From positions 102,344,976 through 102,408,975 of the forward strand of contig CM056742.1 of assembly GCA_029851415.1 (NCBI GenBank): DNA of 64,000 nt, in the 5' to 3' direction. A program made the position numbers and the translations under genes. This DNA is from Eretmocerus hayati. Lineage: Eukaryota > Arthropoda > Insecta > Hymenoptera > Aphelinidae. The notes beneath the pieces were generated by a model. That model was not told where the DNA came from and did not search any database. It was given only the letters and a program-made list of their open reading frames with translations. Shown in pieces: positions 43,402 through 54,576 of this stretch; position 1 is the first letter of the stretch, and each line of letters opens with the position of its first letter.

Positions 43402-43940
43402 TGTCGCGTTACGAAGAATATTTTGATGCCCAGATTGGCGGCGGTACTAATTTTCTTGACAACTTGGGCTCATTGTGTACCGCTGAGAGTTGTCAGAGAG
43501 GATCGGGAATAGGAGGATTTCTAGGTGGAGTATACCGAAGAGTTCTGCCTATTCTGAAAAGAGGATCTAAAGCAGTTGGGAAGGAAGTTATGCGCGCTGG
43601 ATACAATGTTGTACCAGATATTGCTCACGGTAAGATGCCATTGCGAAATTCGATAGGAAGTCGATTGCGAGAGTCCGGCAAAGCACTGAAACGAAAGGCT
43701 GAACAAAAACTGAATCGGCTATTTGAAGAGAAAAAATATAAGAGGATGAGAGAACCCGATGATATTCAGTCGCTTCCTGACAGCGAACCCGAAAGCACAG
43801 AGTCGTCGGGCAAAAAGAAAGAATCGAATCGTACTCCAAAAACTCAGAAGAAACAGAGTACAAAAGCCGTTCCCAAGGAACAGACTGTGGGAAAATCTCG
43901 GAAGAAACTTCGAGCAATCAAAGATATTTTCAGCAAATAG
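43401..43940 (+). CDS. pX-like / core protein, Polinton 2
   Basis: An intact frame of about 179 residues starting MSRYEEYFDAQIGGG. It carries GSGIGGFLGGVYRRVLPILK and RGSKAVGKEVMRAGYNVVPD, a Gly-rich hydrophobic motif followed by a basic helix that resembles the adenovirus pX/pVI-like proteins of adintoviruses and Polintons. The C-terminal half is Lys/Glu/Ser-rich with nuclear-localisation-like clusters. It would bind DNA or membrane within the particle. It sits directly before the capsid gene. Confidence 0.7.
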   Translation: MSRYEEYFDAQIGGGTNFLDNLGSLCTAESCQRGSGIGGFLGGVYRRVLPILKRGSKAVGKEVMRAGYNVVPDIAHGKMPLRNSIGSRLRESGKALKRKAEQKLNRLFEEKKYKRMREPDDIQSLPDSEPESTESSGKKKESNRTPKTQKKQSTKAVPKEQTVGKSRKKLRAIKDIFSK

Positions 43941-44065
43941 AAGAAGATGGCATTCTTGCACAGTGCTTCGTTGAGTGTTTGAAAGGAGAGCTGTCTCTCT
44001 TTGATGAAATACCGCCAACACAGACGACAATAGAAAGCTCTCAATGGGTGAACTACAAGCCAATA

Positions 44066-44383
44066 TGTTCAATTTGAAACGAATTTATTGTGTAATAGTC
44101 AGCAATTTCTGACTGTAACCAGCGATGTTGTACAAAACTGTGCCAAGCTCAAATTTGCCTACTCAGGTCCCGCGTGACCTGGATAATTCAACTTTTCGAG
44201 TATGAGCTTTCGTGGCTTGCGCCACTCTCTCGCTCTTCCGACAACCGTCGAACAGTGCACACGCATCATAATGTAGCCTCTCGCGCAATGAAAGGCATCT
44301 GTCAAAACTTATTTAAAGTTACACTAAAATCCAGATTTAAGTGTTGTGTATTAATTGGATCTACCTTCACTACTCTATGAACA
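44066..44383 (+). repeat. 5' LTR of BEL/Pao element
   Basis: 318 bp, TGTTCAATTT...TATGAACA. Paired with 51050-51367. Confidence 0.95.
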
Positions 44384-44388
44384 TATTT

Positions 44389-44408
44389 TGGTCCTTCGAA
44401 CCCGGATC
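44389..44408 (+). other. Primer binding site of BEL/Pao element
   Basis: TGGTCCTTCGAACCCGGAT begins 5 bp after the 5' LTR. It is complementary to a tRNA 3' end (…TCCGGGTTCGAAGGACCA), including the T-arm GGTTCGA. The tRNA species is not determined. Confidence 0.8.
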
Positions 44409-44409
44409 C

Positions 44410-45492
44410 ACGCCTCAAAGTGCAGTTGAATCCACGGAAGTGTAATTGTGGAGTTTTGTGTGCACGGAGTATTGTTGAGTATGCCGATGCATATGCGGAG
44501 ATTCGACCAATGCAGCAATACACTATCTGCTGGAGTCGTCACACCCAACAAAGTGAACTCTACGAAAACAGCAAGTAGCTGAAAACTCCACCTATATCAA
44601 GGACGTGGCACAGCTGTCATCGTGTCACATTCCAATGCAGCTGAAATTGGAGCGACAAGGAATCTCCACCAGGTCTAAACTGCTGACGATGCAAGGCCGA
44701 TGAGGTCAACTATACCCATATTCAGCTCTGCGTTCACTAAAAATGACGACGAGTGCTTCAAATGTCGAGTAAGATCGCTCCAATCATACAAAAACAATTC
44801 TAGCGTATCAACATATGACAACGATTTCGCCTTGCAAGCAATCGTTGAATCACTTGATTAAAGAGCAATTCCTCTTGTATTGACTTCTCGAGTTACAAGC
44901 TCAGCTCTCCAGTGAGTGGTTACCCTAAGCAGTTACGCTATCAAATTCTTTTGGGTCTTCGATTTCATGTTCGGATTTGAGAATCATTACGAGTTCGTTG
45001 CTCATTATAGGAACACCCATTTCTCAAATTCACTCGCTCACTTAAGCACGAATCTTCCAATTATTCCTAGGAATAAGACAAGATACCGTGTGCACCCAAC
45101 TACAAGTAAGATCGTTCTGATAAAACGCCCTTCAATCTTTTGATGCGTATCCCTATGACAACAATATTGCTTTCAAGCTATTGTTGAACCACATGCGATA
45201 AGACCAATTCTTAACGTACGGATTCAGCGAGTCACAACTGTCGCTCTTCAATTTGTGGTTACCCTACTCAAGCATTCACGCCATCAAATACATTCAGCCA
45301 AGTATATGTCAAATTTGAGATCCATTTCAAGTTCATTGCTCATTGCTAGCAATACCCATATCTCAAATTCAATCTCACACCCGAATTAAATCTCCTGGAT
45401 TTTTGGAGATCAAGTAATTCTAGCAACCCAGATTTTGGTGCAATACATTTTCCTATTTTGCACTCCCTATAACAGTTACTTGTCCAATCACC
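44410..45492 (+). other. Leader of BEL/Pao element with internal duplication
   Basis: About 1.1 kb without an open frame. Two diverged direct copies about 339 bp apart (GTGGTTACCCT at 44916 and 45255; GTAAGATCG and CCCATTTCTCAAATTCA-like phrases also shared) make up most of 44765-45400. No other signal recognised. Confidence 0.6.
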
Positions 45493-48400
45493 ATGACCTC
45501 TTTAGATAAAATGTCTTTAGACGACCTTGACGTTCTGCATTTGTCGAAAGTAGACAAAATCTCCAATTCTTCCACCAATTTCAAGAAGAAAGGTAGGAGA
45601 GAAATGACTACTGGTGGAGCCGAAACTCGAATTTCTAAGATAGAAGAGTGGTTTACCGAGGTGGAAAAAAATTCATGATAAAATCATATCTCATGAACAG
45701 TTCACATTTGAAATCGATTATATCAAGAAAGAGTACTTCGCTGAGGCAGAAAAGATCTACATTGATGCTCTCAGCGACTTCAAAGATTTTCTCATCAATG
45801 AATCACATGTAGCAGTGAGGAGCGCCAGCTCGGGTAATCAAACCACTCAAATTGTCATGTCGGAATTCGAATCGGCTCAACTAGCGCCTATAGAAATCCA
45901 ACCTTTCGATGGGACATTCAATGATTGGCCAAAATTTCGTAACTTATTCACAGCAACTGTTATCAATTGCAAATCGTTCTCAAATGCAGTAAAATTCTAC
46001 CATCTCAAAGCTCATCTCAAAGGTGATGCTGCCTTGCAAATTCAAGGTATCCCTCTCGAGGGAGGAAATTTTCAACAAGCTTGGGATGAACTGAGCAAGC
46101 TGTATGAGAACATTCGCCGAATGGTCAATGACCAACTGAAAGAATTCTTCTCTGTTTCTTCCATTAAAAAAGGAAGAGCCTCCGAATTGAGAAGATTGAT
46201 CAATGGCACTGTCAACCCTCTCATCGTTCTCAAATCACTTGATAGAGCTACCGATCATTGGGACGACTTGATAGTTTTTATCACTGCTAGTCGTCTGGAT
46301 GAAAAATCCCGAACCCTTTGGGAAACTTCCCTTGGAGGAACTTCCGAGCCTCCCACCTTTGCAAGAATGAAAACCTCTCTCAATACAAGATTGAGCACAC
46401 TCGAGTCTATAGAAAATAGTTCTCAACTAAGCATTCCTTCGAGCATCACTGATCCCAAATCAAATAAGAGCAACCAAAGTAATCAAAGGTCAAGCTCTAC
46501 TCATGCTCTGAAACAATGCGCAAAAGTTCTTCATTCTTCTCAATCTGACTTGATTCCCAAGAAAAAGAAGTGTTCATTATGCGAACAAGATCGTTCTTTG
46601 CGAAACTGTCCCGCATTCAATGCAATGAGTATTGATTCTCGCCGAGAATTCATTCAATCAAAGAGGTTATGTTTCAATTGCTTTGGGACTCATGATTCTA
46701 AAACCTGTAGATCTACATTCAAATGTCGATCGTGTGGAGGGAAACATTACTCCCTACTTAATTTTGACAAGCCGATTACTGCAGCAGGAACCAATTATGT
46801 CCCTCGCACTCAACTTTCAGCAACATCTACACCGTTTCAACCAAGTTCTCCGTCCCATAACCATGTTGTTGCTATGAATTCTATCTCGAAAAAACCCAAT
46901 ATAGTACTTTCAGCTACTGCCTGGGTTCAAGTTTCAAATGCCAAGGGCGGAATAGTTTTTGCCCGTGCTCTAATTGACCAATGTGCTCAAACCTCATTTA
47001 TTGCTGAATCACTATGTCAACGACTCCATCTCTATAAAAAACGTGTTTCAGTACCAGTACCAGCCCTAGGAGGCAAACAATCGTACGCAAAAGGATTAGC
47101 TGAAGTTACAATTCACCCTGCATTTGAATCATCATTCACGGCCAGACTTCACGCTCTGGTCATCAAGGATGTCACGGGTTATCAACCAAGGATCGGTTGC
47201 TCAACCGAATCATGGAATCACATATCAGGATTACAATTAGCTGATCCACAATTCATGAAAGATAACCCAATCGAACTCTTACTGAGTGCATCTGTTCATG
47301 CCTTGATTGTGGAGAATGACCTAATCAAAGGTACTCCAGATCAACCCATCGCCACAAAAACTAAACTTGGATGGATCTTGTCAGGACCAACTGACAACAG
47401 CGACCACTTGATGTTACAACCTACTGCTTTGTACTGCTCAGCAGATGTAGACGTAGGTGATCTGCTCCAGAAGTTCTGGACCCAAGAGGAGATGATCAGC
47501 TCGAAACCACTTCTCACTCCAGATGAACAAGCTTGTGAGGATCATTTCATGAAAACCCATACTAGAGGATCCGATGGGCGATACACTGTAAAGTTACCTT
47601 TACGTAATAATATTCATCCATCGAATCTGGGCGAATTATTCTACCCTGCAGAACAGCTCCTTTACAAGCTAGAGAGTAGGCTAGCAAAGGACAAGAAATT
47701 GTTCGATGCTTACCACGATTTTTTCTCTGAGTATGAATCACTTGGTCACATGACTCGTCTGAATATTGGCCCTGAAGACATTGATTTCTCCAATGATTTC
47801 TTTCTACTTCATCATGGAATTCTGAGAGAAAGTAGCACGACCACGAAGTTGAGGACCGTATTCAATGGATCTTTCCGTCCCAAATCAAATGAGTCAATCA
47901 TCGATTATTCGCTCATAGGTCCTAATTTACTTCCAGAAATCACCACACTTTTGTCGAATTGGAGACTTTATCGGTACGCTTTCACTGCCGATTTTGAGAA
48001 AATGTTCCGACAAATTTGGATCCACGAAGATGATCGACATATGCAGTCTATCCTCTGGCGTGATCATCCTTCTCACCCAGTTTCAATTTTCAGACTCAAT
48101 ACAATAACTTACGGACTTGGAAGTAGCCCATTTCATGCCAATCGAGTACGTATCCAACTTGCTCGAGACGAACGTACAAATTTCCCTATGGGATCCGAAG
48201 CCCTTGAAGAAGAAACCTAAATGGATGACGTGGTATCAGGTGATTACTCGATTGAAACTGCCAGTCAGAAATAGCTGGAGCTCATCGATATCTGCGAAGT
48301 GGGCGGATTCAATCTCCGTAAATGGGTAGCTAATAACAAACAATTACTATCTCATCTTCCAAACGAATTGGTAGCTGAAAACCCTGCGGTATCGTGCCCG

Positions 48401-50882
48401 ATTTCTCTTGATCCAGAGAACGATTCGGTTTTCACAATCCTCGGTCTGAAATGGCTACCCCCTGAAGATGTTTTGCAGTTCAAATGCTTGAACCCAAATC
48501 CATCGGAGGTATGGACAAAACGCACAGTTCTTTCTCGAATCGCTAGCGTCTTTGATCCACTAGGCTGGCTTGCGCCAATGGTTATCACTTCCAAAATTTT
48601 CATGCAAAAACTTTGGATAGCTGGTTACGATTGGGATTAAGAGCTCTCTGAGGAAGATACCTTGGTTTGGTCTCGCTGGTATGAAAATCTTGCAGCTATC
48701 TCTTTGCTCAAAATCCCTCGGTGGTTAAACTACACGAGGGATAGCTCGTATGAGTTACACGGATTTGCTGACGCTTCAAAACTTGCTATTTGTGCTGTCG
48801 TCTACCTCAGGGTCACTTCATCCAAAAATATTAGCGTAAAGCTTTTACAAGCTAAGACTCGAGTCGCACCCGTAAAAACTATCTCAATTCCAAGATTAGA
48901 GTTATCCGCTGCACTTCTACTAGCCGAACTCATTAATCATTTGGAATCCGCATTGAAAATCCCAAATCTTCGAGTTTCTGTGTGGACTGACGCAATGGAT
49001 GTTCTACATTGGCTCAATGATCACCCATTTCGATGGCCAGTTTTCATAGTTAACCTGTGTTCCAAGATTATGGACTTGTTACCAGGAACTCAATCGAAAC
49101 ACATCCGCTCTGAAGACAATCCTGCTGAGACAGGAAGCAGAAGTCGTTTCCCCGATGAAATGGCCGAACTAACGCTATGGTGGTATGGGCTTGGATGGTT
49201 ATCATCACCCCCTGCGTCATGGCCTGAATCGAAATCAGTTTCCAAACACTCGCATATTGATGCATCAACTCCATCCCCACTAGTACCTACTATACATATG
49301 ACAACGAATCCTGTTGTATTCAGAGGCTAACTCACCCCTTGCTTGAATATGCTAGAGACCCAATCATCGGATTCCAAGATGATCAATGCTACTGCTTACT
49401 ATCTCAGATTCATTTCAATTCTGAGACCCACCCTTTTTTTCTGTCTCTGGAACGTCAGATTTGATTCAAAATAAGCCCTGGGCTCAGTTACCCACTCCCA
49501 AGGGAGCAATAACATATGAAGAAAAGGAACGAGCTAAACTCTCTTGGATCCATACGATCCAACATGCAGTATATCGTGAAGAAATTAAATTGATTTCTAA
49601 CGATCGGCCCCTGCCAAACAGCCACGAACTTCGTCAACTCTCTCCCATTATCATTCATGGTATTCTGAGAGTCGGGGGCAGATTGGAAAACTCAAATCTC
49701 AATGTCAATCAGAAACACCCCATAATATTACCATACGACCATCCCTTTACTCATCTCATTGTTCGAAAATTTCACGCGCTCACCTTGCATGGAGGTACTC
49801 AGATCACTCTCGCCTCTCTGCGCCAAGAATTTTGGATCGTGCGAGGTCGCAACGCGGTAAGAAGAAAAGTTTATCAATGTCCGGTTTGTGTGCGTTATCG
49901 CGCTGCAACATCACATCAAATGATGGGACAGTTACCCGAAAGCCGTGTCCAAATCTCACGTCCTTTCTCAAAAACTGGAGTGGATTATGCTGGCCCCATA
50001 TGGGTACGCACTTCACCCGGGCGTGGTCATGAAGCACAAAAAGTTTATATTGTCGTATTTGTATGTATGAAATCACGTGCCGTACATCTTGAGGTCGTCT
50101 TAGACTATTCCACGGCAGCTTCCATAGCAGCTTCGATCAGATTCATATCCCGGCGTGGTCATTGCTCAGACTTATACAGCGACCAAGGCACCACTTTCAT
50201 AGGAGCCGCTCGCGAGCTAAAACAATTGTTTACGAAGGCCTCAACTACCTTTATTTCAACAATCACCACTTTATCCAGAATGATGACTAACTGGCACTTC
50301 AACCCCCCAGGAGCTCCGCATTTCAGTGGACTTTGGGAAGCGGCCGTTGAATCCGTCAAACATCATTTGAATCGCGTGATTGGTGAAAACAAATTGACGT
50401 TCGAGGAACTTTCCACATTCCTCTGCCAAGTAGAGGCAATCCTGAATCCTCGTCCTCTCACCCCTCTTTCAGACGAACTAAACGACATGAATCCTTTGAC
50501 CCCAGCTCATTTCTCAATTCAGTCTGACTCATTCATCATTCCAGAACCAGATTCGACTCAGGAACGGATCCCACCATTGGAGCGTTGGAAATTGATTCAG
50601 CAATTACAACAAAACTTTTGGAGACGTTGGTCTACAGAGTACCTACAAGCCCTCTAGAAGCGTCACAAATGGGCGGTGCCCACACCTGATATCAAAGTCA
50701 ATGATTTGGTCTTCATTAAAGACGAACGAGTGCCCATTGCACGGTGGCCACTAGCCCGAGTGATCAAGGTGCATCCTGGAAAAGATAAGCGCACCAGAGT
50801 CGCTACCCTCCGTACCAACAGCTCTTCACAATTGGTGCGACCAATTCATAAACTGGTTCTATTATCCAGTCAAGACAACTGA
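45493..50882 (+). pseudogene. BEL/Pao gag-pol polyprotein, multiply interrupted
   Basis: Starts MTSLDKMSLDDLDVLHLSKV at 45493; a frame change occurs in an A7 run (45665-45671). Then a DUF1759-type gag (IEIQPFDGTFNDWPKFRNLF), zinc knuckles (CFNCFGTHDSKTC, CRSCGGKH), a protease with ALIDQCAQTSF, reverse transcriptase (FTADFEKMFRQIWIHEDDRH), RNase H (LHGFADASKLAICAVVY), an integrase with HHCC-type zinc residues and an intact D,D,E set (VDYAG, YSDQGTTF, GLWEAAVES), and DUF5641 (KVNDLVFIKDERVPIARWPL). In-frame stops include TAA 48218-48220, which replaces the Tyr of the Y-M-D-D catalytic motif, TAG about 48272, TAA about 48638 and TAG 50655-50657. Confidence 0.92.
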
Positions 50883-51032
50883 TAAGGATAACGCATAATG
50901 ATGAACATTCACTTTATTGATTCATATACCCATATTGTTCTATTTGGTTGTGGAATTATGTTCTTATCTCTCTCTAGCTTACTATGCCTTATATTGTTAT
51001 GATACATTAATGAATTTTTTTCCTGCCATGCC

Positions 51033-51049
51033 GAAAAAAGTGAGCGGAA
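51033..51049 (+). other. Polypurine tract of BEL/Pao element
   Basis: GAAAAAAGTGAGCGGAA lies immediately before the 3' LTR, where plus-strand priming is expected. Slightly imperfect (one T, one C). Confidence 0.6.
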
Positions 51050-51367
51050 TGTTCAATTTCAAACGAATCTATTGTGTAATAGTCAGCAATTTCTGACTGT
51101 AACCAGCGATGTTGTACAAAACTGTGCCAAGCTCAAATTTGCCTACTCAGGTCTCGCGTGACCTGGATAATTCAACTTTTCGAGTATGAGCTTTCGTGGC
51201 TCGCGCCACTCTCTCGCTCTTCCGACAACCGTCGAACAGTGCACACGCATAATCATGTAGCCTCTCGCGCAATAAAAGGCATCTGTCAAAACTTCATCAA
51301 AGTTACACTAAAATCCAGATTCAAGTGTTGCGCATTTATTGGATGTACCTTCACTACTCTATGAATA
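51050..51367 (+). repeat. 3' LTR of BEL/Pao element
   Basis: 318 bp, ending TATGAATA directly before target duplication CAATA. Confidence 0.95.
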
Positions 51368-52652
51368 CAATATCCACTCTGTCGGACGATTCACCCATAG
51401 AATTCAGTATCCCTTCTAGCGGAGAGGACTACATTGATTTGGCTGATACATTACTGAGTTTGAGAGCGAAAATAAGGAATGCTACTGGTGAGAAGTTGCC
51501 GAATGACCACGTGGTCGGCCCTGTGAACAACTTTTTACATTTGATGTTCAATCAAGTCGATGTATTTTTCAATCAAAAATTGGTAACACCTGCAAATAAT
51601 GCTTATGCATACACATCATACATTGAAACTCTTCTCAACTATGGCAGTGATGCTAATAATTCACATCTTTCGAGCTGATTGTGGTATGACGATACGCCGG
51701 GAAAGATGGATTCGATTTCCACAGAAAATGCTGGTTTTGCGTAGAGAAGTAGTATAACAGCAAATGGTAAATGTATTGATCTCATTGGACATCTACATGT
51801 GGATTGCTTCTCACTTGCTAGATACCTTTTGGGCGGTGTGGAATTGCGAGTCAAACTCAATAGATCTCGCGATTCTTTATGTTTAATGGAGAGCGTGAGT
51901 AATCATCACTCGTTCCATATTTTGGAAGCTACATTACTGGTGCAGCGATCAAAAATTAATCCAGGCATACTACTGGCACACGCAAAAGCTCTATCGAGAG
52001 CAACTGCAAAGTATCCCCTTACTCGTGTAGAAGTGAAAACTTTAACAATGAGAGGAGGGATTCTCGGCAAAACTCTAGACAATGGTATTCTTGGTCAGTT
52101 GCCGAAGCGTATAATAGTTGGATATGTCGACAACAAAGCTTTCAACGGTGATAAGTCACTTAACCCTTTTAATTTCAAGCATTAGGATATCAATTTCTTC
52201 TCGCTCTATATCGATGAAACACAAATACCATCAAAGCCCCTGCAGCCCAATTTCGAGGAGAATTTTTACGTGAAAGCTTATCATACGCTTTTTTCTGGAG
52301 GTGGATTGCATTTTCTAAATCAAGGTAACAAAATTCCAAGAGACAGTTACGCCAAAGGGTATTGTCTATTCGCTTTCGATCTGACACCTGACTTATCTGC
52401 TAACGCCTCGAGTCATTGGAATTTGGTGAAAAATGGCTGTTTGAGAATCGAGGTCAAATTCGTAAAAGCTCTGTAATTTACTGTCAATTGCATAGTTTAT
52501 TCAGAATACAAGAACCTACTTGAAATCGATTCAACACGTCCAGTTATTGTCGATTTCAACGGTTAAATTTGAAGAGTCAGCAAATATTTTGTCAAATCTA
52601 GATTAGCTGCCGAAAAAAAACCTGCCAGTAACCAATGGGCTATCATTGATAC

Positions 52653-53312
52653 TTGACGTTGAGCATCATAGACTTTGTAATCGATTTTGAAAGCTTCAGA
52701 GATGACATAAATTCAGTTTTGCCGAAAGAAATAGCTGTGATCTCTATCCAAGGTTCTTTCATGGCTCATTGGGTGACCAGTCCACTGTGTAATTTTTGTG
52801 ATTTACCAGAGCATATCCAAAGAGCTAATAATTGGCTTACGTTTCGAAGACATGGTATTGAATGGTTCGAGGGTGAGGTTCAGATCAATCAGCTGTTCAA
52901 GAATCTCCGAGAGTTATCGAAAAGAGCCCGCTCAATCTTCACTTACGGTAAAGAGAAGGTCATATTTTCGCAGCAAGTTATAGCCCGAGAGATAATAAAT
53001 TTAGCTGATATTGATGGATTCCCGTCATTCGAAGACTTGCCGTCGATAAATACGCACTGTACTCTTCATTGCATCAAGAACGATTGTTCCAACCTCAAAT
53101 GTGCTCTGAATAATGTCAAGGAAATGAGAAAATGGTTGCGAGTCACATATAAAAACTTTGACCAACGCTCAACGAGCGATCATTGTATTATTGATAACGA
53201 ACACCTTGGAGATATTGGATACTCTTCGAGATCTCCCGGTCGATACGTACGATGTTTTTGCTTCGGACAGGATTCCAATGGTATGGGCAAAGCCTGCAGC
53301 GATTGTTGCTAA
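52653..53312 (+). CDS. DEDD-exonuclease-like protein, Polinton 2
   Basis: Homolog of the protein at 11248-11709. It opens TLSIIDFVIDFESF, with a D-x-E motif, then FMAHWVTSPL, FRRHGIEWFEGEVQINQLF, IFTYGKEKVIF and a Cys/His segment THCTLHCIKNDCSNLKCALN. After about 53160 the translation loses family character and overlaps the protease, so the true end is probably near 53160 and a frameshift is likely. Exonuclease function is inference from the first motif and the shared pattern. It follows the capsid gene by 86 bp. Confidence 0.5.
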   Translation: MTLSIIDFVIDFESFRDDINSVLPKEIAVISIQGSFMAHWVTSPLCNFCDLPEHIQRANNWLTFRRHGIEWFEGEVQINQLFKNLRELSKRARSIFTYGKEKVIFSQQVIAREIINLADIDGFPSFEDLPSINTHCTLHCIKNDCSNLKCALNNVKEMRKWLRVTYKNFDQRSTSDHCIIDNEHLGDIGYSSRSPGRYVRCFCFGQDSNGMGKACSDCC

Positions 53313-53740
53313 TTGCTCAGATGATACAAGGATGGGATCACATTGGATTGCTTTTTACGTCGATATTTCCGGTTTTGGATATTTTTTCGACAGTTTTGGC
53401 AGACACCCGTTTATCAGAGGACACATTGATCGACTCAAGAGAAATTGTAAAGTTTCAAATATAGCACGATGGTATTGCAAAGTGAAAAATCAGACGTATG
53501 CGGCCAATTTTGCATAATGTTTTGCCATTTCTTGTCTAACGGTTTTGGAATGAATAGATTCCATAGTATGCTCACAAAAAATCGTAAAGAGAATGACTCG
53601 ATAGCAAGAAATTTTTATATTGAACTAAAAAAGACACACTCGTTGGCAAAAGATCGAAATGGTAACAAAAAACGAATAACGTTGGATTGCGGTAGTGATT
53701 GCTGCAAAAAAGTACTGTGTAGAAATGATGAGACGCTCTA
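53158..53740 (+). pseudogene. Adenain-like cysteine protease, frameshifted, Polinton 2
   Basis: Maturation protease. In the first frame: VFASDRIPMVWAKPAAIV, the catalytic-His block RMGSHWIAFYVD and YFFDSFGRHPF, with Asp/Glu-type partner. The frame then shifts near 53498-53505, and the second frame supplies the Gln and nucleophile region SDVCGQFCIMFCHFLSNGFG. Unlike the Polinton 1 protease, all catalytic motifs are still encoded, but in two frames. A basic tail to about 53740 follows. The 5' end overlaps the preceding frame and the start is uncertain. Confidence 0.8.
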
Positions 53741-53832
53741 AAAAGACTCATCCGCTGGCTCAGCAAATGCATCGATATAACTTCATCAAATTTTCAATAA
53801 GGTCACCAGTCGCCGAACACACTTGCTACCGG

Positions 53833-53871
53833 CACGTTACAAATTCACGTTACAAATTCACGTTACAAATT
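53833..53871. repeat. 13-bp tandem repeat, three copies
   Basis: CACGTTACAAATT three times in a row, between the protease and the next gene. Possibly replication slippage. Confidence 0.9.
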
Positions 53872-53947
53872 CATGGCTTTCTGAATTCTCACTAAACCAA
53901 AATTCCTCGGCTCTACTTATGCTGTAAATAACAGCGAGTCAAAATTT

Positions 53948-54576
53948 GTGACAGTGTCTTTACAACTGCAACAGGACGATACATTCGTACCTGTAATCTC
54001 CTTGTTTGGGTTATCGCAAGGAATCGAACTCACTCAGTCAGAATGGAATCTACTGCAGGAAAATTTCGGCGAAGTGCAAGCTTTCTTTGAGAGCGACGCA
54101 ACCACAAGATGGAGGGCTCCAATTGTCAGAAACGAAAGGTTAGCGGTGATCTTTACAAACACATACAAGTCGAAAATGATCGTAATTGAGAGAGAGGACG
54201 ATTGTAATGCCATTGTTGGACAGAATGATGGAGAGCCAGCAAAAAAAAATCTTTGTATGTGCCAAGTGTGAGTTTTAAGCAAGTGACTTTTGCAAATCTG
54301 ATAAATCTATCTGAATTGATAGTGCGCAAAATCGAGAAATTGTCAAAATTGCAAGAGTGTATGAGTGGATGTAAAAATTTAATGTTGCAAATAGTCAAAG
54401 ACAATAATTATGTACCAAAAAATGGTGTGTCAAACGATAATCATGTGTCAATTGATAAATCGAGTATGAGCGATATCATTATAGAGAAGATGGAAGATGA
54501 ATTCGATTTTGTGAACAATGAATACATATTTGACGATATTTCCGACGAGATGATCACATTCATCAACTTTGATTGA
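53948..54576 (+). pseudogene. Unknown Polinton 2 protein, frameshifted at A9 run
   Basis: First frame: ISLFGLSQGIELTQSEWNLL and SDATTRWRAPIVRN. The frame changes in an A9 run (54241-54249), and the second frame continues LYVPSVSFKQVTFANLINLS and VRKIEKLSKLQECMS with an acidic end. The motif pattern (LT-x-x-EW near the N-terminus, then FANL-x-x-L) fits a small protein found at the same place in related elements. The gene at 55052 appears to be a relative (FTLDQ-EQFEKTF). Function unknown. The following 475 bp (54577-55051) are AT-rich with AATAAA-like signals and nothing else. Confidence 0.5.

Larger units (their letters stand above)
44066..51367 (+). mobile_element. BEL/Pao LTR retrotransposon
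   Basis: The element is 7302 bp with two 318-bp LTRs and a perfect 5-bp target duplication CAATA (44061-44065, 51368-51372). Gag-pol order is gag, zinc knuckles, protease, reverse transcriptase, RNase H, integrase, DUF5641, typical of BEL/Pao. By hand alignment the LTRs differ at about 16 of 318 positions (about 5%), so the insertion is not recent. Coding capacity is lost. Confidence 0.95.
43947..52566 (+). pseudogene. Major capsid protein (F54H12.2-like), split by BEL/Pao element
   Basis: The 5' piece (43947-44065) starts MAFLHSAS and, after a frame change near 43968, reads GELSLFDEIPPTQTTIESSQ. The 3' piece (51368-52566) continues ISTLSDDSPIEFSIPS, DYIDLADTLLSLRAK, NNFLHLMFNQVDVFFNQ, LLGGVELRVKLNRSR, GQLPKRIIVGYVDNKAFNG, FFSLYIDETQIPSKPLQP and GYCLFAFDLTPD. 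This matches proteins annotated F54H12.2-like, thought to be the double jelly-roll capsid protein of such elements. In-frame stops: TGA 51676-51678, TAG about 51751, TAG 52183-52185 and TAA 52474-52476. The retrotransposon sits about 40 codons into the gene. Confidence 0.85.

Noticed and set aside
13517..52476. Possible alternative genetic code (TAA/TAG read as Gln) in the Polintons
   Set aside because: Some stops do sit at Gln positions, but others are at Leu, Tyr, Arg or Trp positions, TGA stops also occur, frameshifts are common, and the BEL retrotransposon shows the same kind of stops. Neutral decay is simpler.
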